Assembly: GCA_905160935.1 (NCBI GenBank)
Contig: CAJHZI010000308.1
Span: 261,001-325,000 of the forward strand
Reading direction: 5' to 3'
From: Enchytraeus crypticus
Taxonomy: Eukaryota > Annelida > Clitellata > Enchytraeida > Enchytraeidae
Length of the DNA: 64,000 nucleotides
The translations under genes were made by a program, and so were the position numbers. This document shows, one piece after another, positions 44,790-56,940 of the stretch. How positions within the stretch are numbered: the first letter of the stretch is position 1; each line of letters begins with the position of its first letter. A model generated the notes under the pieces. That model was not told where the DNA came from. It saw only the letters and a program-made list of their open reading frames with translations, and did not search any database.

Positions 44790-45440
44790 AGTCCGGGACG
44801 CTGCAGTATAGACTAACCGTTAACTGCACGTTTGGTAAACGAGATCAAGCAGAAACTGACCAAGGCAATGGGAAACCACCTTAGAAGCCATATTTTAACA
44901 AGCTATAGACTACATAAGACTTCCGGAGAATGGATGGAAAAGACTTAAAAAGAAGCACGATGCAGCATGCTGGAAAACGATTAGATAGCTCAGAGCTTTG
45001 AATAAAAGATAGGTCTTACAAGAGTATTATTATTAATTTAGATAACTGAGGAACAGAAGGCTGTATCGCTATGAGTTAAATAAGACGACATATAAATGAT
45101 ATGCTCTTTAACCGTACCTATAGTGCAAAGACTTTAAAGTAGACCTGTGTAACATTTGAGTAGTTGAAACTACAAAAAAGCTCACGCAAGAGAATTCTGA
45201 AGAAACTGTAACCGCTCAATCCCACAGCCAAGAAGATTTAAAAATAGAGAATTGCAGTATTCCAAGCTGGATTGCACAATAGCTGCACTAATTCTAGCAG
45301 AGGTCTCACCTGACAAATATGGACACATTCAACGAAGATCACGGTGTTGTCAAGGATAATACCGAGATTTCTATTTGAAGAAACGGGTGATATTGTAAAA
45401 TCGGACGATAGCGAAAGAATAGTTTTCCCTTGCGATTACT
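44790..45440 (-). mobile_element. Decayed CR1-like LINE fragment
   Basis: Minus-strand similarity to the LINE at 46425-48060: AAACGATTAGATAGCTCAGAG, GAGTAGTTGAAACTACAAAA, AGAATTCTGAAGAAACTGTAACC, GAGAATTGCAGTATTCCAAG and GGATAATACCGAGATTTCT. It carries many frame breaks. The first part (44790-44935) belongs to the repeat also seen at 40150. Confidence 0.65.
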
Positions 45441-45954
45441 TTACAATAATGGCCATTTAGATGTCCGTGTTGTGCCCGTGCTACATCAAAATAAATCACA
45501 ATATTACTACGAGAAATTACTTAAACCTCTCAACAGTATTTAGGCTAATAATGACTCAGTAACTATGTATTGCTGCTCCTACTTCTTACTGAGTACAATA
45601 TATCATGCAATAATAATTTTTTTCGATAACTTTTTTAATTTAATTATTACTATTAAATAAATTATTGTATTATACAAAGATTATTAAATTAATTATACAC
45701 AACGATTTCTAAATAAATTCTAGCCAATAAGAAAAGTTAGAAAACCTTTGAAAGGTAAAGGTTATGTGCATTGTATTTACCATAGATATAATATAATAAG
45801 AAGTATTTACCATTCTATCAAAAATTCGTGTTTTTGAAAAACAAAGCACTGGGAGATCAAAAGTTCATGACACATTTTTGTGAAATGATCAACTATATGT
45901 TGATATCTATTACATTTAACATCGGATGTTTAATTAATTAAACCCATATATTTA
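45441..45954. other. AT-rich unassigned stretch
   Basis: I see nothing coding or repetitive that can be named here. Confidence 0.35.
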
Positions 45955-46105
45955 CTGTGGACTGATTTTCTGGATTTTGGAATTTGCACCGTTTTTGGAC
46001 CTTCTCTTTGTTCGCCGGCTTGATTTTGCAACAATAGTGGTCGATTTTGTCATTGATGACAATAGCACTCTAATTGTTTCTATTATTGTTATTATATTGT
46101 ATAAA
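45955..46105 (+). mobile_element. CR1-like LINE 3-prime tail
   Basis: GGATTTTGGAATTTGCACCG, TTTTTGGACCTTCTCTTTG, TCGCCGGCTTGATTTTG and AGCACTCTAATTGTTTC give the conserved tail of the family. Confidence 0.7.
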
Positions 46106-46134
46106 TTACCTAGTTAATAGAATTTATTAGTTAT

Positions 46135-46260
46135 TTAATGTTTCAATAGCGTAGGGGTAACGTCATGAAGATTTAAATGATACGTGATAGATCCTGGAGT
46201 AAACTGAACTCTTGTGGGTTCGAATCCCAGCCGCGCGCATCTGAGAGTAAAATCTCGAAC

Positions 46261-46330
<70 letters not shown>
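46135..46330 (+). mobile_element. SINE family B with (TA)n at its end
   Basis: TTCAATAGCGTAGGGGTAAC (A box) and GGGTTCGAATCCCAGCCGCG (B box) are followed by ATCTGAGAGTAAAATCTCGA. The copy then runs into an uninterrupted (TA)n tract (46262-46329). Confidence 0.65.
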
Positions 46331-46333
<3 letters not shown>

Positions 46334-46424
46334 AGTCCATTTTCCGTGTATCCATGCAGTTGATGGTAATTTGGTTCAGCTGTGGTAAGTTAGTGTATTT
46401 TCCGTGTATCGAACCAATAATAAT

Positions 46425-48060
46425 AATAACAACAACAATTAGAGTGCTACAGTCATCAATGACAACATGGAGCACTATTGAGACAAAATAAAGTCGGCGA
46501 GCAAAAAAGGAAGGTATAAAAACGGGGCAAATTCCAAAATCCAGAAATTCAGTCCAAAGTAAAGGGAGTTAAAGAAAAGGTGGTTTAGGCGCACGTCGCT
46601 GCTCATGGACACTGGATGGAAAAGAGAGTTGGAAAAGATAGGTCTTCAACTGCTTATGGAACTGCTCATAGGAAAGCACAGGCTGATGTGATTCAAATGA
46701 AGATTTCAGAAGATTGGAAGGAAGAGAATTCCAGATCTGAGGTGCAGCATGCTGGAAAGAACGATTAGATAGCTTAGAGTGTGAAGGTAAGATAGGTCTC
46801 ACAAGAGTAATTAACTTAGAAGACCGAGTAATAGCAGGCTGCATCACTTTAATCAAGTGAGACATACAAGTTTGTGCAGGGATGGTGATGGACTTATAGG
46901 TTAACGAAGCTGTTTTGTAAATGATACGCTCTTTAATCTTTAGCCAGTGCAAAGACTTCAAAATAGGCGTAACATGTGAGTACTTGGAACTACAAAAAAT
47001 TGCTCGAGCAAGAGAATTCTGAACAAGCTGCAACCGATCAATCTCACAGCCAGGGAGATTTAAAAACAGGGAATTGCAGTAGTCCAACTTCGATTGCACC
47101 ACAAGAGCAGCACCAATTGTAGCAGCTGTCTCACGTGACAAATATGGACGTATTCGACGAAGATCACGGATGTGGAAAAAACATGCTTGTGAAGTTTTAG
47201 TTATGCGTTCGTGGAAGGCTAGGTGTTTATCAAGGATAACACCGAGATTTCTCACAGAAGAAACAGGTGATATTTTAATACCCGAAGATAACGAAAGAGT
47301 TTTCCCATTCAGTTTCAGAAGCTGTTGAGGTGTCCCGACCAACAAGAATTCAGCCTTAAATGGATTAAGTGCCAAGAAATTAGCAGACATCCGAGAGGAT
47401 ATAGACCGAAAACTTTGTTGCAGGAGGGGTTCAGCATTAGAATAGGAGTTATGGGTGAAACAAGTGTACATTTGAGTGTCATCAGCATATAGTTCATGAT
47501 CAAGAGAATGAGAAGAGATTAGAGTGCTTAGGGGTGTTGTATAGAGGTTAACGAGGATAGGACCAAGAACGGAGCCTTGAGGCGCACCATACTTTAAGTG
47601 AGAAGGCGAAGAGATGTACTCCATCACTTTCACACTAAAAAAACGATCCGTCAGATAGGAGGAAAGCCAATCAAGAACAATTCCACAAACACCAAACCAG
47701 GAAGAAAGACGTTCCAGAAGAATATTGTGATCAATGGTATCAAAAGCGGCCGAAAGATCAAGCATACATAATCCAGTTAAGCGTTGTGTGCACATGGCAT
47801 TAACAATAGAATTGCACACAGATAGAAGCACCGTTACAGTTGAACGATGCTTAGTATAAGCAGCTTGATGCTTATTAAATAGATCATTGTAAGAGAGATG
47901 AGTAGAAAGCCTCTGAAGAACAATTCCTTCAGTGAGCTTAGATATGTATGACAGATTAGATATAGGCCTGTATAATTCGACAACAGTTCCTTATCCAATG
48001 TGGGCTTTTTAAGCAATGGAGTAATGCACGCTTAAAACTGCTCGCTTAAAAGCGCGAGGA
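46425..48060 (-). mobile_element. CR1/L2-like LINE, 5-prime truncated
   Basis: The best copy of this LINE here. The 3-prime end at 46425 on the minus strand is TTGTTGTTATTATTATTATT. The conserved tail (46438-46560) has AATTTGCCCCG, ATGTTGTCATTGATGACTG and so on. The 420-codon frame upstream is nearly intact. The sequence is cut at about 48060, where a SINE B piece begins. Confidence 0.8.
46569..48016 (-). pseudogene. LINE reverse transcriptase and C-terminal domain
   Basis: The frame 46569-47831 encodes GLCMLDLSAAFDTIDHNILL, YGAPQGSVLGPILVNLY, DHELYADDTQMYTCF (catalytic YADD), VRNLGVILDKHLAF and the conserved C-terminus SNRSFQHAAPQIWNSLPSN. The region upstream to 48016 continues as KKPTLDKELLSNY, then loses frame in the next 100 bp. 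The endonuclease domain is missing. One long catalytic frame is intact, so the copy is not old. Confidence 0.8.
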
Positions 48061-48115
48061 AATTTGTACATTCACAGGAACTAGTCCTGTGAATGTACGA
48101 GATTATAATAATAAT

Positions 48116-48192
<77 letters not shown>

Positions 48193-48195
48193 TTT
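48061..48195. repeat. SINE B scrap and (TA)n tract
   Basis: ACATTCACAGGA and its inverse TCCTGTGAATGT lie back to back (48068-48097). They are followed by ACGAGATTATAATAATAATTAC and a (TA)n tract of about 70 bp (48120-48190). The two nearby 60-codon frames are repeat artefacts. Confidence 0.6.
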
Positions 48196-48199
48196 TACG

Positions 48200-48799
48200 A
48201 TTGAAGCCGATTTTCGAGTTCAGCGAACGAACCTCCAGTCATATCTTTGGGTTGCAAGGACATTTTGCGTACTTTGACTGATTTAATTTTCATTGTCTCA
48301 AATTGCAATATTCGACTATTATTGGTTGAATGGAAGTAATGGCCTTGAGGAACTGACCATTAAATATTATAAACTAGTACCAGCGCTCATTATTGGCTGC
48401 AGTTTGTTGCTTGCTATAAGCGTCGCAAGCAATCATTGAGCAGATTATTAAAGCTTTCAACGAATATTCTCTCTGATTGGGCCATTTTGAAAGCACTCAT
48501 ATTATTGGTCAGAACTTGGAGGCTATTTATTTCACGAAAGAAGCAAGCACAAAATAGTAAGCGAATGAAACTTCCGTTAATTCGTAGTTGTATTTTAAGT
48601 TTACTCTCTTTAAGTTGGTTAATTTAATTTATACTGAATCTGATGATGCCTTAATTTGTTGCCATATACATACATATATCTTTCTTCTCTTCACATGCTA
48701 GTTGTCGGAGGATCTGCCCTCACCCCCCCCCCCGTTATACGCGATTTGCCTCGCCAGTTATATGTCTGAGTTGCCAAAAATTCCATTACACATAGAAGC
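48200..48799. other. Unassigned stretch
   Basis: A C-run (48721-48734) and short frames without motifs. No gene is supported here. Confidence 0.35.
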
Positions 48800-49310
<511 letters not shown>

Positions 49311-49559
49311 TCATATTGTATTTATTATATTTATATTTTGTACTAGTTATAATTATTACTATTATTTAACTTATTTGTTTATTTCAATTACCACCGATAG
49401 ATGATCATTTCCCAACAATGTACGGTTATTTTAACTTCTTTAGCGACTTCCTAAACCAGTATAACTTCGATATATATTTATCACAACTTAACGGAAGCCC
49501 GCAGTTACGCTGGCGTAAGTTGTTATCGCTTAGGTCCTGGTTGTAAAAGAAAGAATTTA

Positions 49560-49694
49560 TTCATTGAAGAATTTTGTGAAGAATTAGACGAATTCAGACC
49601 AACATCCTGACTGCCGCTGCGATCTACACGTACTCTATCGCTACAATCAGACTTCTCTATCGATAGAGTTATTTATCTTCGGTTGTCCTACTCG
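49560..49694 (+). other. Possible non-coding first exon of SINHCAF
   Basis: A good donor (CTCG-GTAAGT, 49691-49700) follows a stretch without repeats. A fitting acceptor (TGTTGCAG, to 52622) lies 20 bp upstream of the first SINHCAF ATG. That would leave a 2.9-kb first intron, occupied by the LINE at 50677-52225. This is inferred only from splice signals. Confidence 0.25.
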
Positions 49695-49699
49695 GTAAG

Positions 49700-50673
49700 T
49701 AGTAATTTTAAGTTGTGTAAGATTATGATAATGAGATGATCGAGAATAATGGATGAATGGAGGCCGGTGAATGACCATCACACGTGTTGGCCTTGAATTA
49801 TTCTATCAACGATTTAAGGGTTTAAACAATAAATTTTCGGTGTAGATGATAACGACAGTTAATCGTTGATATTTTCCTTTAAGCCTACTTTATGTTAGAA
49901 ATCGAATTTCTATACGTAAATTTGTAGTTGAATTAATAGAAATCCCGCTTTGGCCTTGAATGCGGCAATTAAGTATTTCAGGATTTGAATCAACGACCTA
50001 TATGCGATTTATATGCGTTAATCAAAAATACAACTCGCCGCTAATATCTGATTTGATATTGACTAACATTATTGATCTCATATATATCTTTATTACTTGG
50101 CGTCAATTATATTTAACATATATTCTCGTTAATTTGATTTCAATATTAGTGTGTGTTCCTGCTTCTGATATATATTAAGTGCACCAACCAATATTTATCT
50201 CTTATGGACAGTGTTTTTGTGAAACATATTACCTGCAAATTTGTTGGAATTGTAAAGAGTTTTAGCATAAGTCAAACAATTTCTAGGAAATATTAAATGA
50301 AGTCTATCTTACTAATTTTAAATAAAAAATGATAACCATTTTTCAGATAGTATAATCCTGTTCCTCTTATTTTTGAATAAAGCTTTAATCTGCAGATGAC
50401 TTGGCAATGTGCAAGAAATGATTTATGAAACTATTTTTCGGATATATGATCTTTGTCTTATTTTTAAATAACGTTGTAGTCGGCAGACGACTAAGCTTCT
50501 CCTGAACCTTAAATTTAAATCAATTTTTTTGATACTTGCAAAGTTAGTAACTTAAGACTGCCTGTTAAAAGTTTTTCTTGGTCCCTTGATAACAACTCTG
50601 GAAACTTGCTGATATGATCAATCTGCTTAATTTCTGAACAAAAGTTAACTCTTTTAATAGTTAGGTAAATTGC

Positions 50674-50676
<3 letters not shown>
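49700..50676. other. AT-rich unassigned stretch
   Basis: I see no gene or named repeat here. An AACGTTGTAGTCGGCAGACGAC-like unit repeats weakly as TTTAATCTGCAGATGAC upstream (50391-50401 and 50461-50480). Confidence 0.35.
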
Positions 50677-50705
<29 letters not shown>

Positions 50706-52225
50706 GGTATAACGTCCATTTCCTCATCCAGGGATGATGTCAGGGACGTCCCCAACAGCACACGTCACTACAGATCAATTCACCCAGACCAATCTGCGAA
50801 AGAAATGTGCCGAGGAGAAGTAAGGTCCTAAACGAAAGCGAGAAAAAAAAAAAAAAAATGGTCAAGGTAGATTGATTGTGTCTATGGTGGGAAAAGGTAA
50901 GTTTTAAGCTTGCTGGAGAATGTTGAAAGAGAAAAACAAGAGTGAAGATTAGCAGGTAAAGAGTTCCAGATTGTGGGTGCTGCGTAAGAAAATGAACGTC
51001 TGCCCAATGACGTGAGAACATTTGGAACTGAGAGAAGATTGGCATCGGTGGAGCGAAGTGTATGTGATGGACGTTAGGGAATAAGAATTTCAGGTAAGTA
51101 AGAAGGCTTGCCAAATCGCAGAGTTTTGAAAGTTAATAGAGCTATTTTATATTTTATGTGTTGATTAACAGGGAGCCAGTGAAGACTGCGAAGTAGAGAA
51201 AGAGCGAAATTAAAGTCTAGAGGACTTACAAACAACACGTGCAAGAGAATTTTGGACGTGCTGCAAACGATTGAGAGAAGTAGGCAACCCATGTAATAAT
51301 GAATTACGGTAGTCGAGCTTTGAATGAACTATAGAATTAGCAAGGATAGTGGCTTGAGTTTCTAGTAAGGGATGGACATATTTGACGAATCTGAAAGAAA
51401 GAAGCGCGACAAACTGAAGAGATATGGGATTTAAAGTCAAGGTTTTCATCATATATGACTCCAAGGTTTTTGGCAGATCGAGAAGGTGACAGAGCAAGAT
51501 TCTGAAAATTAACAGAGTTATTGGTAATTTTACTTCTTTGCAAAGGAGTGCCAATTAAAAAGTACATACATTCAGTTTTGGAGGGATTAACAGCAAGACG
51601 GTTAGCACAAAACCAGGAATAAACCTTGTCTAGAATGGATGAGAGGTGAGCCAGTTTCTGATCAGAATCATGATTAGAAAAGGAAATATATAGTTCTGTG
51701 TCATCGGCATTGAAATGAAAATTTATGGAGGACTGAGCAAGCAGGTAGCTAAGAGGAGTGATATATAAAGAGAAGAGCAATGGACCTAACACTGAACCTT
51801 GAGGAACACTGCGTAGGAGGGGTAGTTCAGAAGAGCGATTTTGACCAATAACAACCGATTGTTTGCGATACGAGAGATATGATGTGAGAAGGGAAAAAGC
51901 AGAATCAGATATGCCAAAACAAGATTTAAGCCTATTTATTAGGATGCCATGGTCAGTTGTATCAAAGGCAGCAGAGAGATCTAGAGGAACCAAGGCAGAA
52001 ACCTGTTTACTACTCATGGCCAAGCTAAGATCATTATGTAAACGAAGAAGAGCGGTTTCAGTAGAATGGAGTTTTCTATAGGCAGAGAGAGAATGAGAGA
52101 GAGAAGGGAAATAATCAAGATGAGTGCATAAATGGGTATAAACTACCTTTTCAAGAAGTTTAGAGATGAAGTTAAGATTGGAAATAGGACGGTAACTGGA
52201 AAGATCATCTTTGCATGTGGGAAAT
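50677..52225 (-). mobile_element. (TTA)n-tailed CR1-like LINE, second family
   Basis: The 3-prime end (50677-50705) is (TTA)n on the minus strand. The 3-prime UTR (GGACGTTATACC, GACGTCCCTGACATCATC) also appears at 13700-13870 and 18840. The coding part is a broken RT. The sequence ends near 52225, so the copy is truncated. Confidence 0.75.
50945..52023 (-). pseudogene. LINE reverse transcriptase, disrupted
   Basis: The longest frame (52023 to 51337) encodes VPLDLSAAFDTTDHGILINR, VPQGSVLGPLLFSLYITPLS, NFHFNADDTELYISF and NLGVIYDENLDFKSHIS. The catalytic YADD reads NADD, so even the longest frame would be inactive. Later parts appear in other frames (KLDYRNSLLHGLPTSLN, NSLARVVC, SLHWLPVNQHIKYKIALLTF) down to about 50950. 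Confidence 0.75.
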
Positions 52226-52641
52226 AGTTAAATAAATTGCATGTACGGATGTCATGCTTAAATGGAACAATGTGATCTAATGATAAAACTACATTATGAA
52301 ATTTATAATGTAGTTATTGTTATTCCATGACAGCTTTAGCGCTGCTGAGAAACCATCATGTACATGAACATTCTGTAGGGGAAAAATGATAATATTTAAA
52401 AGTTTGTCTTTATCCATATGTTTCTGTACAACTCTCCTGTCAGTCATAGGAAATGTATCTGTGAAGGTAGATTTGTTGATTGTTTGATTGTTACTATCTT
52501 TATATTAAATGAAATATGGTGTATACAATCCTAGATCATACTCAACCATAGTGCATGAGCACCCGCACCCACCTTGGGTTGTTGTTGATTAATGATTGTA
52601 ATTCTAAATATATATGTTGCAGGTGTCATACAGACTACTAT

Positions 52642-54934
52642 ATGATCATGTCGACTTCTAAGGCCGTGTACAGGAACAGCTCTGGGTGCTGCATATGTCG
52701 CACCAAATCGTCGAGCTCTCGTTTCACTCAGAGTAGGAGGTATGAGAACACGTTTGAGGAGTGCTTTAAAGTGTCGAGCAAGGAGCGCTCAGGCTTCATC
52801 TGTAACTCGTGTGTGCTCATTGTTAAACGCTTCCGCAAGAACACCAACAAGCTGTCCGGTGTTAAAGATTGGTCTCATGTAAGTTCCTTGTTATATTGGT
52901 TTGACTTGTGATTGCTACTAGATGTACTCATCATCATTATTTTCCCTTGAATCTCAGTTTAACTAGGGTCGGGATACGAATAGACTGTCTCAAATCCTCT
53001 CTCCTACGTCATATCAATCATCAGTCAATCCCCTATTTGAGACTTTACCATTCATTAAAATTTTTGTAGTAATTTCAGAAGCCTAGGCTCTCACAAACTG
53101 AATGCCCTTTCTGACTTTGGTGCATATTTTAGTGTTTTAGTCATCTTCTACGGAAAGTGAAGTCACCGGTTGGTCAATTCTTCAAACAACCCGTACACAA
53201 CACAGGGATGTTACTTGATGCATTCATTTACTTTAAGTATCGTGTTGTTTAATGAAAGATTGACTAAAACTATCAAGCATGGCAGCATGCCCACATGTTT
53301 ATTGTTATTTTGTGGTCTCTTTTAACTAGTTAAAAAGTTTGTTAAGCTAGTTTTTTTGACTAGTTGTACTATGTAACTTTTGACTTCACAAATGAAGTTT
53401 ATTGTTCTTATAAGTATGTATGTTTGAATGTGCAGAAGATCGACTCACGTGTAGGACCGGGCTCTAAGCCAAAATTACACAGGAAAACCTCTGCTTCAGC
53501 GACGGTGTCTGCAGCATCATCTCGTAATTCCTCCCCTCCTCGAAGCATATCCAAGGCTGGTGGAAAACTCGCAACACCTAACATGTCTAGTCGCAGTAAG
53601 TTTGAAATTGCTTTAGCTGGAAGACTTCATTGGCTAATAGTGTTTTTAAATATTAGTTGGCAACTAATATTTACTAGGATAAATCTATATGAATTTACTA
53701 TATTAAAAAGCCATAAAGCTAATGTTAACGTCAGTTTCATCTCTCGAAAGCGATATCAGTGATGGTCTACAGTAATTTATTGAATGTTTTTTAAAAAAAA
53801 TGAATAAGCTTTAAGCACTACTTTGTGGATGCACTCCAGGCCTGAAGGACCCTTGTGCTATGCATTTCAGGACTCCAGTATGGATTCTTTAATTGATAAA
53901 TATCAGAATTTTAAATGTGGAATTGTGATTTTTCAAGATTTGCCAGCAATGTTTGTTGGCACTCCTTTCGCTTCCTGTGTAATGCTAAATTGTGTGGATT
54001 TGCTTTGTGCTTTGTTGTTTTTCTTATATTACTATTATGCGTAGAGTAACTTTTGATTATAACTTACATGGTTGCATGAGTTATTTAAAGATGAATGTGA
54101 TTATTGTTGACTATGGATGATTAGTTGGGATAAATTGTCCTATACAGATGTTATGCTAACTCTATGTGTGTGCAACAGCTGCTGCAGTGAGCATGAGAGT
54201 GGCTGTGTTGAGGAAGACGTGCGGTCAACGTGTGCTTGCTCAGGGTTCAGGGAAGCGCAAGGCTTTTATAGCACGAAAACGACGTGGCACTACGCTTGAT
54301 CTAGATTTGCATGCCTTCTTTGATCAAGCCTACTTCAAAAGGTTGGTTTCCTAAGTCGGTAGTTAGCATGACAGTAAGAAGTAAAAATGTAAAATGAAAA
54401 GTTAAGATACTTTCCATATAGAATTTATTTCATTTACACAAAAATTTGTTGTAATGTAGAGTGCTAAGACCATATGTGTCAGTTTATGTGCTTTATTGGC
54501 TAATAATTAAATATATAATTAAATAATCAGTAATTTTTTTTGTCCAACTAAATGGCAGTAAATTGATAAGTAAGAATTTAACATCCTATTCTTCGTCATA
54601 AAGCAATATCTGGAATGTCTCAAGCAGACTGCACCGACGGACACTAGAGTACCGCACGAAGGTGACTGAATTGACAAAGACTGAATTGAAAATGAGTTTA
54701 AAAAGTGCAAGTCAATGATTCGAGACAAGAGGGTCAAAATATTGACCTATGGGGTTGTAGGTTTCCGTGGAAAGTACTGATACATTACAAGATCTAAGAT
54801 ATTGCAGCAGAGGATTCCATAATGTTGTAGTAGAAAATATAACATAGCACCTGCCAAAGGCAGATCTAATGTCTAATGCAAACAATAGACCAATTAATAA
54901 CCTAATATATTTGGTTCTAACAAAAACTTAAAAG

Positions 54935-54993
<59 letters not shown>

Positions 54994-55815
54994 TTTGAAT
55001 TTCAGCAAAATAAATACATTTTATTTATAAGCGACTTGTTTCCTCAAATAAAGTCATATATATTCCATTTAAAATTCCATCTAGGATATAGTCTTCACTG
55101 TTTTCACAGTCTTCACAATCACAATCTTCTCTTTTTAAAGCTTGAATGAAAGATTTATTGTAGCTTTCTATTAAAAGACTTTCAACGTAAAGTGTAGCTA
55201 ATACAGTAGTTTTAACTTTTAGTTTACCTTATTAGTTGAATTTTGGCCCACCTTTGTAAATATCTGTTTGACTTGTGTTGTTTAAGACACTTCAATAGAT
55301 GACTTTTGCTGTTGTTGTCGTACAGATCTCTTGAGGAGTGCTGTGGTGAACAATACAGAGTATCAAGCAGTGGTTTTCTAGCTGCTCTACAGCCATGTTT
55401 CGTCCAGTCTTCCTCTACTGAACTACCCTGCTCAGCGTCATGGACCACCCTGCTCATTCCTCCTACTCCTGAACCCTCTGACACCCCTCTGTCTGACTCA
55501 CCCCCCACCCCCGACCCCACTGACACGCCCATCTCATCCTCGCCAGCAAGCCACCAGATGGAGGAAGACGAAGGCCTCAGATCCGTGGAGGCATCTCAGT
55601 CGGCTGATTGTGGTAACACTGGGTCAAAGACGCTGGTGGATGCCAGTGTCACCGCACTGATGACGCCTCGTGACACTGACACGGGACTGCTGACTCCCGC
55701 TGATGGGGTTAGCGTGGAGGAGGAGAGGGTGGGGGATAGGACTACCAGACTATTGACCGAGGTGTCTGCATGTCTCTCTACGCTGGATGAAGAGTATATT
55801 GATGGCAGTCTATAA
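52642..55815 (+). CDS. SINHCAF: SIN3-HDAC complex-associated factor (FAM60A)
   Basis: Coding exons 52642-52878, 53436-53595, 54179-54341 and 55326-55815 (TAA stop). Phases 0, 1, 2 agree, and the product is about 349 residues. The protein is a subunit of the Sin3-histone deacetylase repressor complex in the nucleus. The N-terminal Cys-rich domain is conserved: YRNSSGCCICRTKSSSSRFT, RYENTFEECF, SGFICNSCVLIVKRFRK and WSHV. A Ser-rich linker (exon two) and a conserved distal block (LHAFFDQAYFKRS, ECCGEQYRVSSSGF, LQPCF) match the WKR-CCG-Y and FKPC region of the vertebrate protein. The tail after residue 240 has clustered TP and SP sites (PPTPEPSDTPLSDSPPTPD) and is longer than in the human protein of 221 residues. 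Two in-frame ATGs at 52642 and 52648 are both possible starts. Confidence 0.92.
52925..53218 (+). mobile_element. SINE family C, longest copy
   Basis: It runs from CATCATCATTATTTTCCCTT through GTCGGGATACGAATAGACTG, TTTGTAGTAATTTCAGAAGC, GCTCTCACAAACTGAATGCC and TTGGTCAATTCTTCAAACAA to CACAACACAGGG. It lies in SINHCAF intron 1. No tRNA promoter is visible, so the head may derive from another RNA or be unrecognised. Confidence 0.65.
53690..53765 (-). mobile_element. SINE family A fragment
   Basis: Minus strand CACTGATATCGCTTTCGAGAG and AAACTGACGTTAAC match the distal part of family A. It lies in SINHCAF intron 2. Confidence 0.5.
54936..54988 (+). repeat. (TA)n tract, SINHCAF intron 3
   Basis: An uninterrupted TA repeat with no SINE or LINE directly before it. 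Confidence 0.85.
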
Positions 55816-56309
55816 ACTAACCATATGGGCACTTACTCTATGAGTCAGAGAGGAGATGGCTTCTTGCTTGAGATGAAAGGCTCGTCATTTGTCGTATCTG
55901 AAGTGAATTGGAAGCACCTCTTTAGTTAAACCTGGGTGTTAAACTTATATGTAATAAGCTAAATAGAACATTACGCTGCCACCTATCTCCCATGATGTTC
56001 TGTTTGATGAAATTAAATCACAGGAATAAATTGTGGTTTCCTTCTTATGTTAGATCTGAGTGTAACATTTTGTTATGAAATTAAATATTTAAAGGGGCTA
56101 TAATAACTGACTGTTAACTACTGTAGGTCAGGTGAGGAATTCTGATGCGGAATTTACTGTAGCTGTAATTGTAACGTTTTAATGAGACAGTGTTTTTTTA
56201 CTGTGTATTTATTTCATATGCATTACAAACTGTGCAGTTTATAACATTGTGTTTGCAAGGCTTTTAATATGGTTGTGTACGTTATTGTATGTAAGTATGT
56301 GTGTATGTG

Positions 56310-56368
<59 letters not shown>

Positions 56369-56940
56369 GTATATATATATGTATATATATATATATGTAT
56401 ATATATATGTATATATTGTTTTTTAAGTTCTATTGCATGACAGTCATTGCAAGTTAAATAATATTAATTTTGCTAGCACCTGCGCTACTGAGACATTTGC
56501 TGCAAATGAACTTTAGAAGTTTCTTTCAATTTTTAACCATGTGCCAGTTTTATTGGGGGTATTTGCTATTAATACTATTAATAAGGGTGAACATGGTTGC
56601 TTGTTTAAACTATGGAGGTGCTTATTCTAAATATTTCTTACATATAGCTCTGTAATAGTTTAGCAATAGTTTTAAGTGAAAATTAAAAGCAAATTGATTA
56701 AATTTTTACTCAAAATGTTTCCTGTAATGCAGGTTTTAGTGTCAACTGAATTTATATTGAATGTAATGATATTCTGCCATATTTTTTGCATTGCTCTAAA
56801 CTTTGGTAAGAATTGATTTGTGATACAATCATGAATCGATTGTTGAATTGCATGTTACAAATATAAATACTAGAATAATGTCTCTATGATAGTGTGCTCG
56901 GTATTTATGAAATAAATGTTAATTTTTCTATAAAGTTTGT
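55816..56940 (+). other. SINHCAF 3-prime UTR (presumed)
   Basis: Non-coding sequence after the stop codon. It contains a (TA)n / TATG tract at 56311-56416. An AATAAA at 56911-56916 is the first convincing polyadenylation signal, about 1.1 kb after the stop. Confidence 0.45.
56911..56916 (+). terminator. Candidate polyadenylation signal for SINHCAF
   Basis: An AATAAA hexamer followed within 20-30 bp by a T- and GT-rich stretch (TTTTTC, TTTGTC). Confidence 0.4.
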
